DNA of 11,887 bases from Methanobacteriota archaeon (lineage in GTDB: Archaea > Halobacteriota > Methanomicrobia > Methanomicrobiales > Methanomicrobiaceae): assembly GCA_023396365.1 (NCBI GenBank), contig JAEWWL010000017.1, positions 1 through 11,887 on the forward strand, written 5' to 3'. Shown here in pieces: positions 6,031 through 11,887 of the stretch; within the stretch, counting starts at the first letter, position 1; the number at the start of each line of letters is the position of its first letter. The notes beneath the pieces are model-generated. The model had not been told where the DNA came from, did not search any database, and saw only the letters and a list, made by a program, of their open reading frames with translations. Position numbers and translations under genes: made by a program.

Positions 6031-7392
6031 CTATAAATTATTTGCGTATTTTACATATTTTTCAATCTCAAATTTTCTTTTAAGCCCTTTTTCATTCATG
6101 TATCTGACTTTTCCAAAAACCGCCCTTTCACCCCATGCCCTGTCATGCTTTCCAAAGCACCATGCAATTCCTGCATAGCTGTTTGGGTCCCGCCCGTCAA
6201 GAGAGTATTTGTTGTTTAGACAAAGGGCTGTTTTGAATGCTTCTTTTGGAGACTCTGACCATTCCAGTATTTTTTTGCCCCAGTACATCCTCATGTAGCC
6301 GTGCATCTTGCCTTTTATCTTCATCTCATTTTGTGCGGCATTCCAGTATTCATCATGAGTATATCCTGATTCAAGTTCATCAAAAGTGTAGATGAACTCT
6401 TTTTTGTCATACATATGCTCATTTAATGTTTTTATGCACCAGGCAGGAAGGCCTTTGAATGAATCATAGTATGGATTGTATTCAACGAAATTTACTGCAA
6501 GCTCTCTTCTTACAATCAGCTGCTCAAGAAAATCACCGGGGTCGGGATATCCTGAACTGATTACGTCAACTGCAATTTCCAGGGGCGATATATGTCCGAA
6601 GTGAAGATAAGGGCTCATATCTGACTGTATGCTCTTCTCAGGATGATTTGCCTCTCCTGAATATCTGTTTAGTTTATCCCTTATGAATAGAGACAGCGTT
6701 TCTTTGGCATTTGTATATCCTCCGATAAAATAAGGGGAGGGTTTTACATCCTTTTTTACTTTTGGAAGAGACAATATAAAGTCAATATCAAAATCTTCAA
6801 AATATCCTTTTGGAATTTCTTTTCTATATTTTTTTATCTCCGGGTTAACGGGCTGATGCTCTCTTAAATAAAAAGGAAGTCTGCTGTTAATCTTTTTTCT
6901 AAGTGTTCCTGCCGACCACTCCTCCTTTACCGATGCCTCAAAAACCGGCACAACAACATCTGATTCTGCCTGAATCAAAGGACATTTAAGATTAACCGCC
7001 GCCTTTTGCCGCCACTCTTTCTGATGTCTTAAATATCCGCAGTCAGTAAAAACCGCTGATGCATTTTTTCCTGCCTCTATGGCACCGGTCTCAGGAGAAG
7101 TTAGTTTTAAAATAACAGTTATATTATCCTCATTTAGTTTTTTTACCGTCTCTTTTAAGCCCTGAAGCATAAATAAAAGATGCCTTTGGTTTGATTCGGG
7201 ATATTCTGTGTCAATTCCAAAATAAACAATTAAAGGAATGTCTTTTGAAACTGCCATCTCTTTTGCATGGAGAAGTGCAAAATTGTATTCTGTTCTGACA
7301 GATGACTGCATCCAGTAAAGAACATAGTCACCATTCTGAACAGTCCTGTCATTTAAAATTCTGATGCGGGCATCTTTGGCAGAATTATTCAT
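6031..7392 (-). CDS. phr: Class II CPD DNA photolyase
   Basis: This FAD enzyme uses blue light to split cyclobutane pyrimidine dimers in DNA. The 453-residue protein has the class II features in order: YWMQSSVR at 26-33, SDMSPYLHFGHIS at 257-269, GKMHGYMRMYWGKKILEW at 361-378 and LDGRDPNSYAGIAW at 398-411, then KHDRAWGER. Aligned by eye with my recollection of M. mazei class II photolyase (about 460 residues), the three electron-transfer tryptophans map to W350, W371 and W378, all present. I chose ATG 7392 (MNNSAKDARIR) because it is the first ATG in the frame and gives the normal family start and length. The frame stays open upstream to a TTG at 7608 inside the next gene; see the repeat at 7464-7538. 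The Shine-Dalgarno is weak. Confidence 0.92.
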   Translation of the reverse strand: MNNSAKDARIRILNDRTVQNGDYVLYWMQSSVRTEYNFALLHAKEMAVSKDIPLIVYFGIDTEYPESNQRHLLFMLQGLKETVKKLNEDNITVILKLTSPETGAIEAGKNASAVFTDCGYLRHQKEWRQKAAVNLKCPLIQAESDVVVPVFEASVKEEWSAGTLRKKINSRLPFYLREHQPVNPEIKKYRKEIPKGYFEDFDIDFILSLPKVKKDVKPSPYFIGGYTNAKETLSLFIRDKLNRYSGEANHPEKSIQSDMSPYLHFGHISPLEIAVDVISSGYPDPGDFLEQLIVRRELAVNFVEYNPYYDSFKGLPAWCIKTLNEHMYDKKEFIYTFDELESGYTHDEYWNAAQNEMKIKGKMHGYMRMYWGKKILEWSESPKEAFKTALCLNNKYSLDGRDPNSYAGIAWCFGKHDRAWGERAVFGKVRYMNEKGLKRKFEIEKYVKYANNL

Positions 7393-7570
7393 CAGTTCAT
7401 CAGATGCTTCCTTACCGATTAATCTTTGCGGCAATGACAAAGAAGATGATGAAAAAAAATTCTTTTCTTTAGAGAAACTACGATATTGATAATCGGGGTA
7501 TTGAGAACTGCGATATAGATAATTTTTATATTGATAACGAAAGATTTTTTGGATTTGCGGGTTTTTACAT
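7393..7570 (-). other. Open but probably non-coding spacer before the photolyase
   Basis: This spacer separates the DUF6508-like gene from the photolyase. Its minus-strand frame, continuous with phr, has no stop but no ATG either. It encodes a Tyr/Arg/Ser-rich stretch unlike photolyases, followed by a Ser run. It contains the 15-bp tandem repeat described separately. It could be an untranslated leader or a decayed extension. Confidence 0.45.
7464..7538 (-). repeat. Degenerate 15-bp tandem repeat, about five units
   Basis: Read on the minus strand, the units are GTTATCAATATAAAA (7538-7524), ATTATCTATATCGCA (7523-7509), GTTCTCAATACCCCG (7508-7494), ATTATCAATATCGTA (7493-7479) and a diverged GTTTCTCTAAAGAAA (7478-7464). 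The consensus is about RTTATCAATATCGCA. Units two and four agree at 13 of 15 bases. Because 15 is a multiple of three, an in-frame reading gives pentapeptides of the type YQYRS. The array sits 72-146 bp upstream of the photolyase ATG. Confidence 0.7.
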
Positions 7571-7963
7571 TCAGGGATTTTTGGAGTAAATATCTGCCAG
7601 CCTGTCAAATATGGCTGAGATGTAATCCTTGTTTATGAGATCTGCAATGTCGCCCGGAAAAAGCCTGTCAATTCTAACATGGACTGTTAGTATCTTTCTT
7701 ATTGTCTCAATATCAGCAGATTCAAGCATCTCTGGATTTCCAAAGTAGGTTTCAGCAAGGCCGGTCCAGTCCTGCCATCGGGTATTAATAAGCCAGTTGT
7801 TGTAGTAGAGCACTTTTGTAAATTCAGTAATCTCACTGCATGTGCCTGTTTTTTTTATTTCATCCTTATTTTTTTCAACTATTGATTTATTCCTAATAAT
7901 TTCAGTGTATTTTAGTATAGCTTTCAGATTTTCTTTTGTTGGGATTTCTCCTTCTCGATTCAT
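7571..7963 (-). CDS. DUF6508-like hypothetical protein
   Basis: The 130-residue soluble protein has an N-terminal helical, Lys/Glu-rich half followed by a conserved-looking core: LYYNNWLINTRWQDW, then LAETYFGNPEMLESADIE, then TIRKILTVHVRIDRLFPGDI. That order (a short W-containing motif, ADxETxRKxLTxHVRxDRF, then a Gly-Asp turn) matches my memory of the DUF6508 family, widespread in bacteria and archaea and without known function. I use ATG 7963 rather than the TTG two codons upstream at 7969. AGGG lies a few bases before the ATG as a possible ribosome-binding site. It is the first gene of the minus-strand cluster leading to the photolyase. Its divergent neighbour is the TauE-like gene. Confidence 0.7.
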   Translation of the reverse strand: MNREGEIPTKENLKAILKYTEIIRNKSIVEKNKDEIKKTGTCSEITEFTKVLYYNNWLINTRWQDWTGLAETYFGNPEMLESADIETIRKILTVHVRIDRLFPGDIADLINKDYISAIFDRLADIYSKNP

Positions 7964-7969
7964 TTGCAA

Positions 7970-8081
7970 CCCTAAACTATTGGTTTTAAGATAAATATCC
8001 TTTAGGCTTAAATAATGTGTGCTTAAATTATTAGATTAAATCTGACTGAGAAATATTTCCTAAAAAAACCCTTGAGAAATT
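7970..8081. promoter_or_regulatory. Divergent promoter region with repeated TATA-like boxes
   Basis: This 112-bp spacer drives the DUF6508-like gene leftward and the permease rightward. On the + strand two 15-bp units lie head to tail, GCTTAAATAATGTGT (8006-8020) and GCTTAAATTATTAGA (8021-8035). Each carries a TTAAAT(A/T)AT box. The second would place a start about 30 nt before ATG 8082. Read on the - strand, ATTATTTAAGC (the complement of the first unit) and TATTTATC nearer the gene could serve the leftward gene. No strong ribosome-binding site precedes 8082. Confidence 0.45.
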
Positions 8082-8900
8082 ATGATGCCTGATTCTGAGA
8101 TGCTGCCCTGGCTGATACTTGTTTTAAGCGGAGCAGCTGCAGGCATATTTTCAGGAATTATCGGGATGGGCGGCGGAACAATACTCGTTCCTGTCCAGTA
8201 CAGTCTGCTCTTTGATTTTTATGGAATAAATTCTGATATTGCAATGAGAACAGCTATTGCAACAAGCCTTGCCGTAACACTTCCAACAGCCCTTTCAAGC
8301 ACATACGGACACTACAGGCACGGAATAAAGGTTCCGAAACTTGGTATTATTACAAGCATCTGCGGGTTTGCAGGCGGTGTTATTGGAGGGATTATATCAT
8401 CGCATCTTACTTTTTCAGTGCTTGCACCCGTTTTTGCATTTGTTATGTTTGCAATGGCAGTAATTATGATAAGATCAAAGCCTGCCGGTGAGCATGATAA
8501 ATGCAGGACAGGTGTGGTTCTGTATGTATTAATCGGATTTTTAACCGGGATTCTGTCGGCCATGATAGGAATCGGGGGAGGTGTTATACTTGCACCGCTC
8601 CTGATAATTTTTTGCAGGATGCCTCTTAAAACATCATCTGCAATAACATCGCTTTTTGTAATCGGCGTATCATCCGGAGGGCTGCTTCCCTATATTTTTA
8701 TGGGGGGAAACAGCCTTTTGACTCCTTTTGCAGCTATTGGCTATCTCAATGTAACCTGGTGGATTATTCTTGTTTTTACATCGGTTCTTTCTGCAAGGAT
8801 AGGAATTTTTCTTTTATACCGGTTTAACACGACTTATATCAGGTACGTATTCATCGCTCTTCTGCTATACCTTTCATTAAACCTCCTTGGCATCTTTTAA
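8082..8900 (+). CDS. TauE/SafE-family membrane permease
   Basis: This 272-residue polytopic membrane protein belongs to the TauE/SafE (DUF81) family. Members export or import small anions such as sulfite, sulfoacetate or related organosulfur compounds. The family's internal duplication is plain: GIFSGIIGMGGGTILVP at 21-37 and GILSAMIGIGGGVILAP at 156-172. Each is followed by a segment of the type A(I)TSL (AIATSLAV 58-65; AITSLFVIG 187-195). About eight hydrophobic helices are visible. The substrate cannot be told from sequence; no sulfur-metabolism gene is in the window. ATG 8082 is followed at once by a second ATG at 8085, and upstream only a weak TTGAG is seen. Confidence 0.9.
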   Translation: MMPDSEMLPWLILVLSGAAAGIFSGIIGMGGGTILVPVQYSLLFDFYGINSDIAMRTAIATSLAVTLPTALSSTYGHYRHGIKVPKLGIITSICGFAGGVIGGIISSHLTFSVLAPVFAFVMFAMAVIMIRSKPAGEHDKCRTGVVLYVLIGFLTGILSAMIGIGGGVILAPLLIIFCRMPLKTSSAITSLFVIGVSSGGLLPYIFMGGNSLLTPFAAIGYLNVTWWIILVFTSVLSARIGIFLLYRFNTTYIRYVFIALLLYLSLNLLGIF

Positions 8901-8932
8901 AAATTAAAAAAATGATTTCAAAATCCGGTCCG

Positions 8933-8942
8933 GTTATAACTT
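8933..8942 (+). promoter_or_regulatory. TATA-like box suggesting leaderless proC-like mRNA
   Basis: GTTATAACTT has its centre about 23 nt before ATG 8960. That is close to the usual archaeal TATA-to-start distance, so transcription may begin at or next to the start codon. No Shine-Dalgarno sequence is present in the stretch between the box and the ATG, which fits a leaderless message. Confidence 0.4.
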
Positions 8943-8959
8943 AAAACGTCAATAAAAAA

Positions 8960-9787
8960 ATGAATATGGAAATTACGGGAATAACCGGAATAATCGGCAC
9001 AGGAAATATGGGTAGTATGCTCGTCCGGAAATTTATCGAGGCAGGGGCGGTGTCAGCCGAAGATGTTTTGGTATACAACCACTCTCCGGAAAAATTAGAG
9101 GCCCTTGTAAAACTGGCCGGAGTTCGTGCGGCAAAATCAAACACAGATCTTGCAGCTGAGTCTGATATTATTTTTATTTGTGTAAGGCCGGATGATGCCT
9201 CATCTCTGTTTTCTGAAATTAAAGAGTCTCTGACTGAGGATAAAATATTAGTCTCCATCATCTCTGATATTTCGATTGCAAAAATTAAGGAGTGGTCAGG
9301 CCATGATGCAGTAAGGGTGATTCCGTCTGTTACTTCAGAATGCAGGTGCGGAATTTCTTTAATCACCTTTGGAGAAGCAGCAAATGAGTCCTTAAGAGAA
9401 AAGATAATAAAGCTGTTTGGCTCAATCAGCATGCCATATGTAACTGATGAGAAGAGTCTGCCGCATTTATCTGATATTACAGGCAGTTCACCGGCAATAA
9501 TTGCGGCAATAATTTCAGAATATGCAGATGCTGCTGCAAGAAGAGGTCATGTTACAAAAACTGATGCAGAACTTTTGCTTACAGAGACATTTTTAGGCAC
9601 TGCAAAACTGCTGTCTGAAAATAAATTAACACCAAAAGATCTTATCTCAAAGGTTTCGACAAAAGGCGGCATAACACAAGAGGGTGTTTGTGTAATAAAA
9701 AAAGAATCGCCTGCCATGTTTGACAATCTTCTCTTAAGAATGTCTGAAAAGCATGTTTTAATTGGTGAAGACAACTATCCCAAATGA
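8960..9787 (+). CDS. Pyrroline-5-carboxylate reductase family (ProC/ComER-like)
   Basis: The 275-residue protein has an N-terminal Rossmann fold with the NAD(P) motif G13-T-G-N-M-G18. A second-strand VYN-H follows, then IFICVRPDDA at 71-80, as in ProC. The C-terminal helical domain has the family's TGSSPAIIAAIISEYADAAA (174-193) and KVSTKGGITQEGV (231-243), corresponding to ProC's SGPA and PGGTT segments. True ProC converts pyrroline-5-carboxylate to proline. Here the usual MPN is IPS at 121-123 within RVIPSVTSECRCGISLITFG, which recalls the ProC paralog ComER more than proline-forming enzymes. The activity is therefore uncertain. ATG 8960 or the in-frame ATG 8966 could be the start; no ribosome-binding site decides it. 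It lies 59 bp after the permease. Confidence 0.82.
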   Translation: MNMEITGITGIIGTGNMGSMLVRKFIEAGAVSAEDVLVYNHSPEKLEALVKLAGVRAAKSNTDLAAESDIIFICVRPDDASSLFSEIKESLTEDKILVSIISDISIAKIKEWSGHDAVRVIPSVTSECRCGISLITFGEAANESLREKIIKLFGSISMPYVTDEKSLPHLSDITGSSPAIIAAIISEYADAAARRGHVTKTDAELLLTETFLGTAKLLSENKLTPKDLISKVSTKGGITQEGVCVIKKESPAMFDNLLLRMSEKHVLIGEDNYPK

Positions 9788-9810
9788 AAATGGTAAACAT
9801 TTCTGGGAAA

Positions 9811-9820
9811 TTTTTTTTTT
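9811..9820 (+). terminator. Oligo-T terminator after proC-like gene
   Basis: A run of ten Ts begins 24 bp after the TGA of the proC-like gene and is preceded by a short purine stretch. It lies in the 64-bp space between two convergent genes and is the strongest T tract there. No comparable U tract for the opposing lipase gene is seen in that space. Confidence 0.6.
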
Positions 9821-9851
9821 GTCCTTCTGAAATTTTTTAAAATTTTAACGG

Positions 9852-10679
9852 TTAATGAAAATAATTAAAGGATTTTGTTTCCGGGTCTGATAAGTACTGG
9901 ATTATTCTTTTTATTATCTCGGGATTCTGCGGCAGATAAAGATGGCAGTAGCTGCCGGCGTTTTCAGGGAATAATTGTTTACTATCTGAGGGGAAGACAT
10001 CATATCCGGCACCCTGAAGATATGAATCAGAATGAGGAATTATTCCATCGCCTCTGATAGTCTGTGTCCATTCGTTGTTCTCCCTAAGCTCCCATGTTTT
10101 TCCTTCAAAGCAGGGAAAAAATTCCGGAGTCTCTGTTTTATTCATACCAAGGATAAGCCTGTACCTGACGTCATCCCTGATTCCTGCTCTTTCAATCTCT
10201 GCCAGTGTCCTGCTTCCCGGGCGTATCTCCTGAACAAGTTTGTCCTTTTCAGGTTCATATCTTTTTGGAACGAAAAGACCGGAGAGTTTGCTTATAATCT
10301 CCGGCCCGTGCAGGGGATGATTGAACAGTTCTGCCATTGCTGATCCCTGATTTGGAGGGCCGATTGCAATAATCTGTCTTATTTTCAGCTCTTTGGATTC
10401 GCCGTCCAAAACCTCAGCCATGTACCTGACAATGGATGTGCCAAGTGAATGGCATATAATATCAAATTGTCCAAAATATCCGGTTTTATTTTGCATATTT
10501 TTTATAAACTGCAAAAGCTCTTTTGAGATATAACAGGGCTCTGAGTCTTTCATCCCGGTATGGCTGAAATTCCAGAAAGGGATTTCTTCAGCATTTAGCT
10601 GTGAAATAAGTTCATTCCAGATTTTTGGATTGCTCTTCCATCCGTGGACAAGTAAGACAGGGCATTTAATTGTATGCAC
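9852..10679 (-). CDS. Lipase-like alpha/beta hydrolase
   Basis: The 275-residue protein has a lipase-type alpha/beta-hydrolase layout. The first strand and oxyanion motif PVLLVHGW lie at 7-14. The nucleophile elbow FDIICHSLGTS has S78. A probable acid, D211, lies in GDGIIPHSDS and a probable base, H246, in YCHLYLP. The GDG-I-P...H order is like bacterial triacylglycerol lipases and PGAP1-type esterases. The elbow reads C-H-S-L-G, with Cys where many lipases have Gly. No signal peptide is seen, so it is probably cytoplasmic; the substrate is unknown. The start is a GTG. An in-frame TAA lies 18 nt upstream and the next ATG (codon 43) would remove the oxyanion motif, so GTG 10679 is the best choice. 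No Shine-Dalgarno is visible. Confidence 0.85.
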   Translation of the reverse strand: MHTIKCPVLLVHGWKSNPKIWNELISQLNAEEIPFWNFSHTGMKDSEPCYISKELLQFIKNMQNKTGYFGQFDIICHSLGTSIVRYMAEVLDGESKELKIRQIIAIGPPNQGSAMAELFNHPLHGPEIISKLSGLFVPKRYEPEKDKLVQEIRPGSRTLAEIERAGIRDDVRYRLILGMNKTETPEFFPCFEGKTWELRENNEWTQTIRGDGIIPHSDSYLQGAGYDVFPSDSKQLFPENAGSYCHLYLPQNPEIIKRIIQYLSDPETKSFNYFH

Positions 10680-10693
10680 AATAACAGATTGAA

Positions 10694-10726
10694 GTTATTT
10701 AAGGAAAATAATATCTTTTTAAAAAA
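10694..10726 (-). promoter_or_regulatory. U-tract and TATA-like box between two minus-strand genes
   Basis: On the minus strand, six Ts (10726-10721) follow the HdeD-like gene after 25 bp and may terminate it. CTTAAATAAC (10703-10694) then lies about 20 nt before the lipase GTG and could be its TATA box, giving a leaderless or nearly leaderless transcript. The two genes may thus be separate units despite the 72-bp gap. Confidence 0.35.
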
Positions 10727-10751
10727 TTTTAGGATATTTACCAATATGATT

Positions 10752-11663
10752 TCAGATAATTGCTTCTCTCTTTAATTTTTTTGTCTTTTTCATCAGTTTT
10801 TTTAATCTGAATCCGTTTACCGCAATTAAAACTCCAATTAGTATTATGATTAGACCAAGCATGAGTGAGAGTATTTTTATCAGTGAATCAGGAGCAAAGA
10901 ATGTCATTGCAACAAGAATCACAGATAAAATTCCTATTATTGTCCTGCTTGCAAAACCCTCGGGTATTGCTTTTTTTCCTTTTCCTGCACGCCAGAGTAA
11001 AAGAACGGCGCTTGAGAACATCCATGCGGAAATAATTAATGTAAATACAATCACCCACAGTTCTGCCGGGAAATGAAATATAATAAGTCCTGTGCCTGTA
11101 ATCATTAGACCTCCGGGGAGGTCGCCTTTTAAAAGACCTTTATCTTTTATGTGTATGAGTCCGTTTGCAAGTACCAAAAGTCCGAAGAGAGTTACAGAGA
11201 GAGGAATTATTAAAAATACAATTCCAAGAAAAGCCGCCATCGGTTCTGATGCGATGTTAAATCCAAGAAGGGCTAAGAATATCCCGGCGACAATCTGAAG
11301 ATGCCAGGATTTTTTCTGCTGCTTTAAAATCTCGTCTGTATCTGTTGATTTACTGCTTTTAATATCTGATATAAGTGTTACAAATGTATCGCCAATCATC
11401 AAAAGAAGCGGTGCATCATCAAGAATGTGCATTATCGGGTGTATTTTTGGATCATATCTGTCAAGGTGGACCTTCCACTCAGTCCTGGTTTCGTGGACAT
11501 GGTACTGCCCTTTTCGAAAACTTGCTATTGTTCCGGGAGAGGGAACATTGAGCGCTGATTTATCCCAGTCTTCTCCCAGCGGATCTGTAACAGAGTCCTT
11601 TGGGACTGTCACCTCCCATACTCCTTCATTTAACGGCCCTAAAAAATCCTCAAGCTTAGACAT
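10752..11663 (-). CDS. HdeD/DUF308-like membrane protein with extra N-terminal domain
   Basis: The 303-residue protein has two parts. Residues 1-118 are hydrophilic, with WEVTVPKDSV at 16-25, a segment around 40-66 and LLLMIGDTFVTLISDI at 86-101, probably a small cytosolic beta-rich domain. I do not recognise its family. Residues 121-283 hold six hydrophobic helices (about 122-140, 145-170, 183-200, 203-223, 241-258 and 260-282). They form three helix pairs with repeated G-x-L-x-x-x-NG patterns (LLVLANGLI 162-170; LIAVNGF 279-285), as in HdeD/DUF308 proteins. The C terminus is very basic (LKKLMKKTKKLKR), consistent with a cytoplasmic end. HdeD in enteric bacteria is an acid-stress membrane protein; the role here is unknown. 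The ATG at 11663 has a weak upstream GGAA. Confidence 0.72.
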   Translation of the reverse strand: MSKLEDFLGPLNEGVWEVTVPKDSVTDPLGEDWDKSALNVPSPGTIASFRKGQYHVHETRTEWKVHLDRYDPKIHPIMHILDDAPLLLMIGDTFVTLISDIKSSKSTDTDEILKQQKKSWHLQIVAGIFLALLGFNIASEPMAAFLGIVFLIIPLSVTLFGLLVLANGLIHIKDKGLLKGDLPGGLMITGTGLIIFHFPAELWVIVFTLIISAWMFSSAVLLLWRAGKGKKAIPEGFASRTIIGILSVILVAMTFFAPDSLIKILSLMLGLIIILIGVLIAVNGFRLKKLMKKTKKLKREAII

Positions 11664-11804
11664 TTCCGTAAATTCCTAAAATTAATCAGTTTTTTATTTA
11701 TTTAAAAGATTAGCAGGAAATAACGATTACACAAATTGGAATAATTGTGGAAAAAAATTAAAACCTGACTTTGCCAGTGCAAAAAAATAAGTGTGTTCTT
11801 AGTG
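11664..11804. promoter_or_regulatory. Divergent intergenic region at the right edge
   Basis: On the minus strand TTTAAATAAATA (about 11704-11693) is a good TATA-like box. Its centre is about 25 nt before a start that would leave a leader of roughly 11 nt to ATG 11663. For the rightward gene only weak AT-rich stretches are seen, at 11753-11764 and 11781-11790. I see no RNA gene or repeat here. Confidence 0.45.
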
Positions 11805-11887
11805 ATGTTTGAATCGACAAAAATGCAGACAAAACTAAGAACCTATGAAATTGTGCCGAATGAAAATATATCTTTTCCTATTGGTAC
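11805..11887 (+). CDS. Start of an unidentified gene, cut by the window edge
   Basis: ATG 11805 opens a frame that continues to the end of the window (27 codons plus two bases) with no stop. The visible protein begins MFESTKMQTKLRTYEIVPNE and continues NISFPIGT, a soluble-looking start. TGATG around the start gives little Shine-Dalgarno support, and an in-frame ATG at 11823 could also be the start. The divergent spacer before it supports a real gene. The family cannot be named from so few residues. Confidence 0.4.
   Translation, partial: MFESTKMQTKLRTYEIVPNENISFPIG

Noticed and set aside
7464..7538. The 15-bp repeats as a CRISPR array
   Set aside because: Units are contiguous with no spacers, too short and too degenerate, and no cas gene is nearby.
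7964..7969. TTG at 7969 as start of the DUF6508-like gene
   Set aside because: An ATG two codons later (7963) has AGGG upstream and is the simpler choice; the difference is only two residues.
10032..10343. Plus-strand open frame across the lipase-like gene
   Set aside because: Shadow of the minus-strand hydrolase, which has a full catalytic triad; no ribosome-binding site or known motif.

Overview
The window looks like chromosomal DNA of an AT-rich methanogenic archaeon, most likely from the Methanomicrobiales (a Methanoplanus/Methanospirillum-type hydrogenotroph). The reasons are a complete six-gene Ech-type energy-converting [NiFe] hydrogenase operon, an archaeal NusA-like KH protein, a class II photolyase very close to my recollection of the Methanosarcina mazei enzyme, archaeal Shine-Dalgarno sites (GGAGG/GGTGAT), TATA-like elements and oligo-T terminators. 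The lineage is inferred from gene content and was not tested.

Layout. Bases 2-127 are the 3' end of a NusA-like RNA-binding gene, followed by an oligo-T terminator and a gap of about 360 bp that holds short hairpins and a nested inverted repeat. Bases 490-5701 are echABCDEF, tightly packed on the + strand with 0-7 bp between genes. Each Shine-Dalgarno site lies in, or just after, the last codons of the gene before it. The six subunits cover the membrane proton-translocating arm (EchA, EchB), the FeS small subunit (EchC), the NuoC-like subunit (EchD), the NiFe large subunit (EchE) and the 2x[4Fe-4S] ferredoxin-like subunit (EchF). Together they should couple H2/ferredoxin electron transfer to ion movement across the membrane.

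A minus-strand cluster follows. In transcription order it is a DUF6508-like protein (7963-7571), a class II CPD photolyase (7392-6031) and a small four-cysteine protein (5989-5723). The 178-bp space before the photolyase contains a degenerate 15-bp tandem repeat. Next come two plus-strand genes, a TauE/SafE-family permease (8082-8900) and a ProC/ComER-like oxidoreductase (8960-9787). They converge on two minus-strand genes: a lipase-like alpha/beta hydrolase (10679-9852) and a six-TM HdeD/DUF308-like membrane protein with an extra soluble N-terminal domain (11663-10752). A plus-strand gene of unknown function begins at 11805 and runs off the end.

I saw no tRNA, rRNA, CRISPR array, transposase or phage gene. 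The best candidates for a second look are the 15-bp repeats before the photolyase, the nested palindrome before the ech operon, the charged repeat-bearing tail of EchD, and the domain fusion in the HdeD-like protein. I did not find a clearly new multi-gene system.
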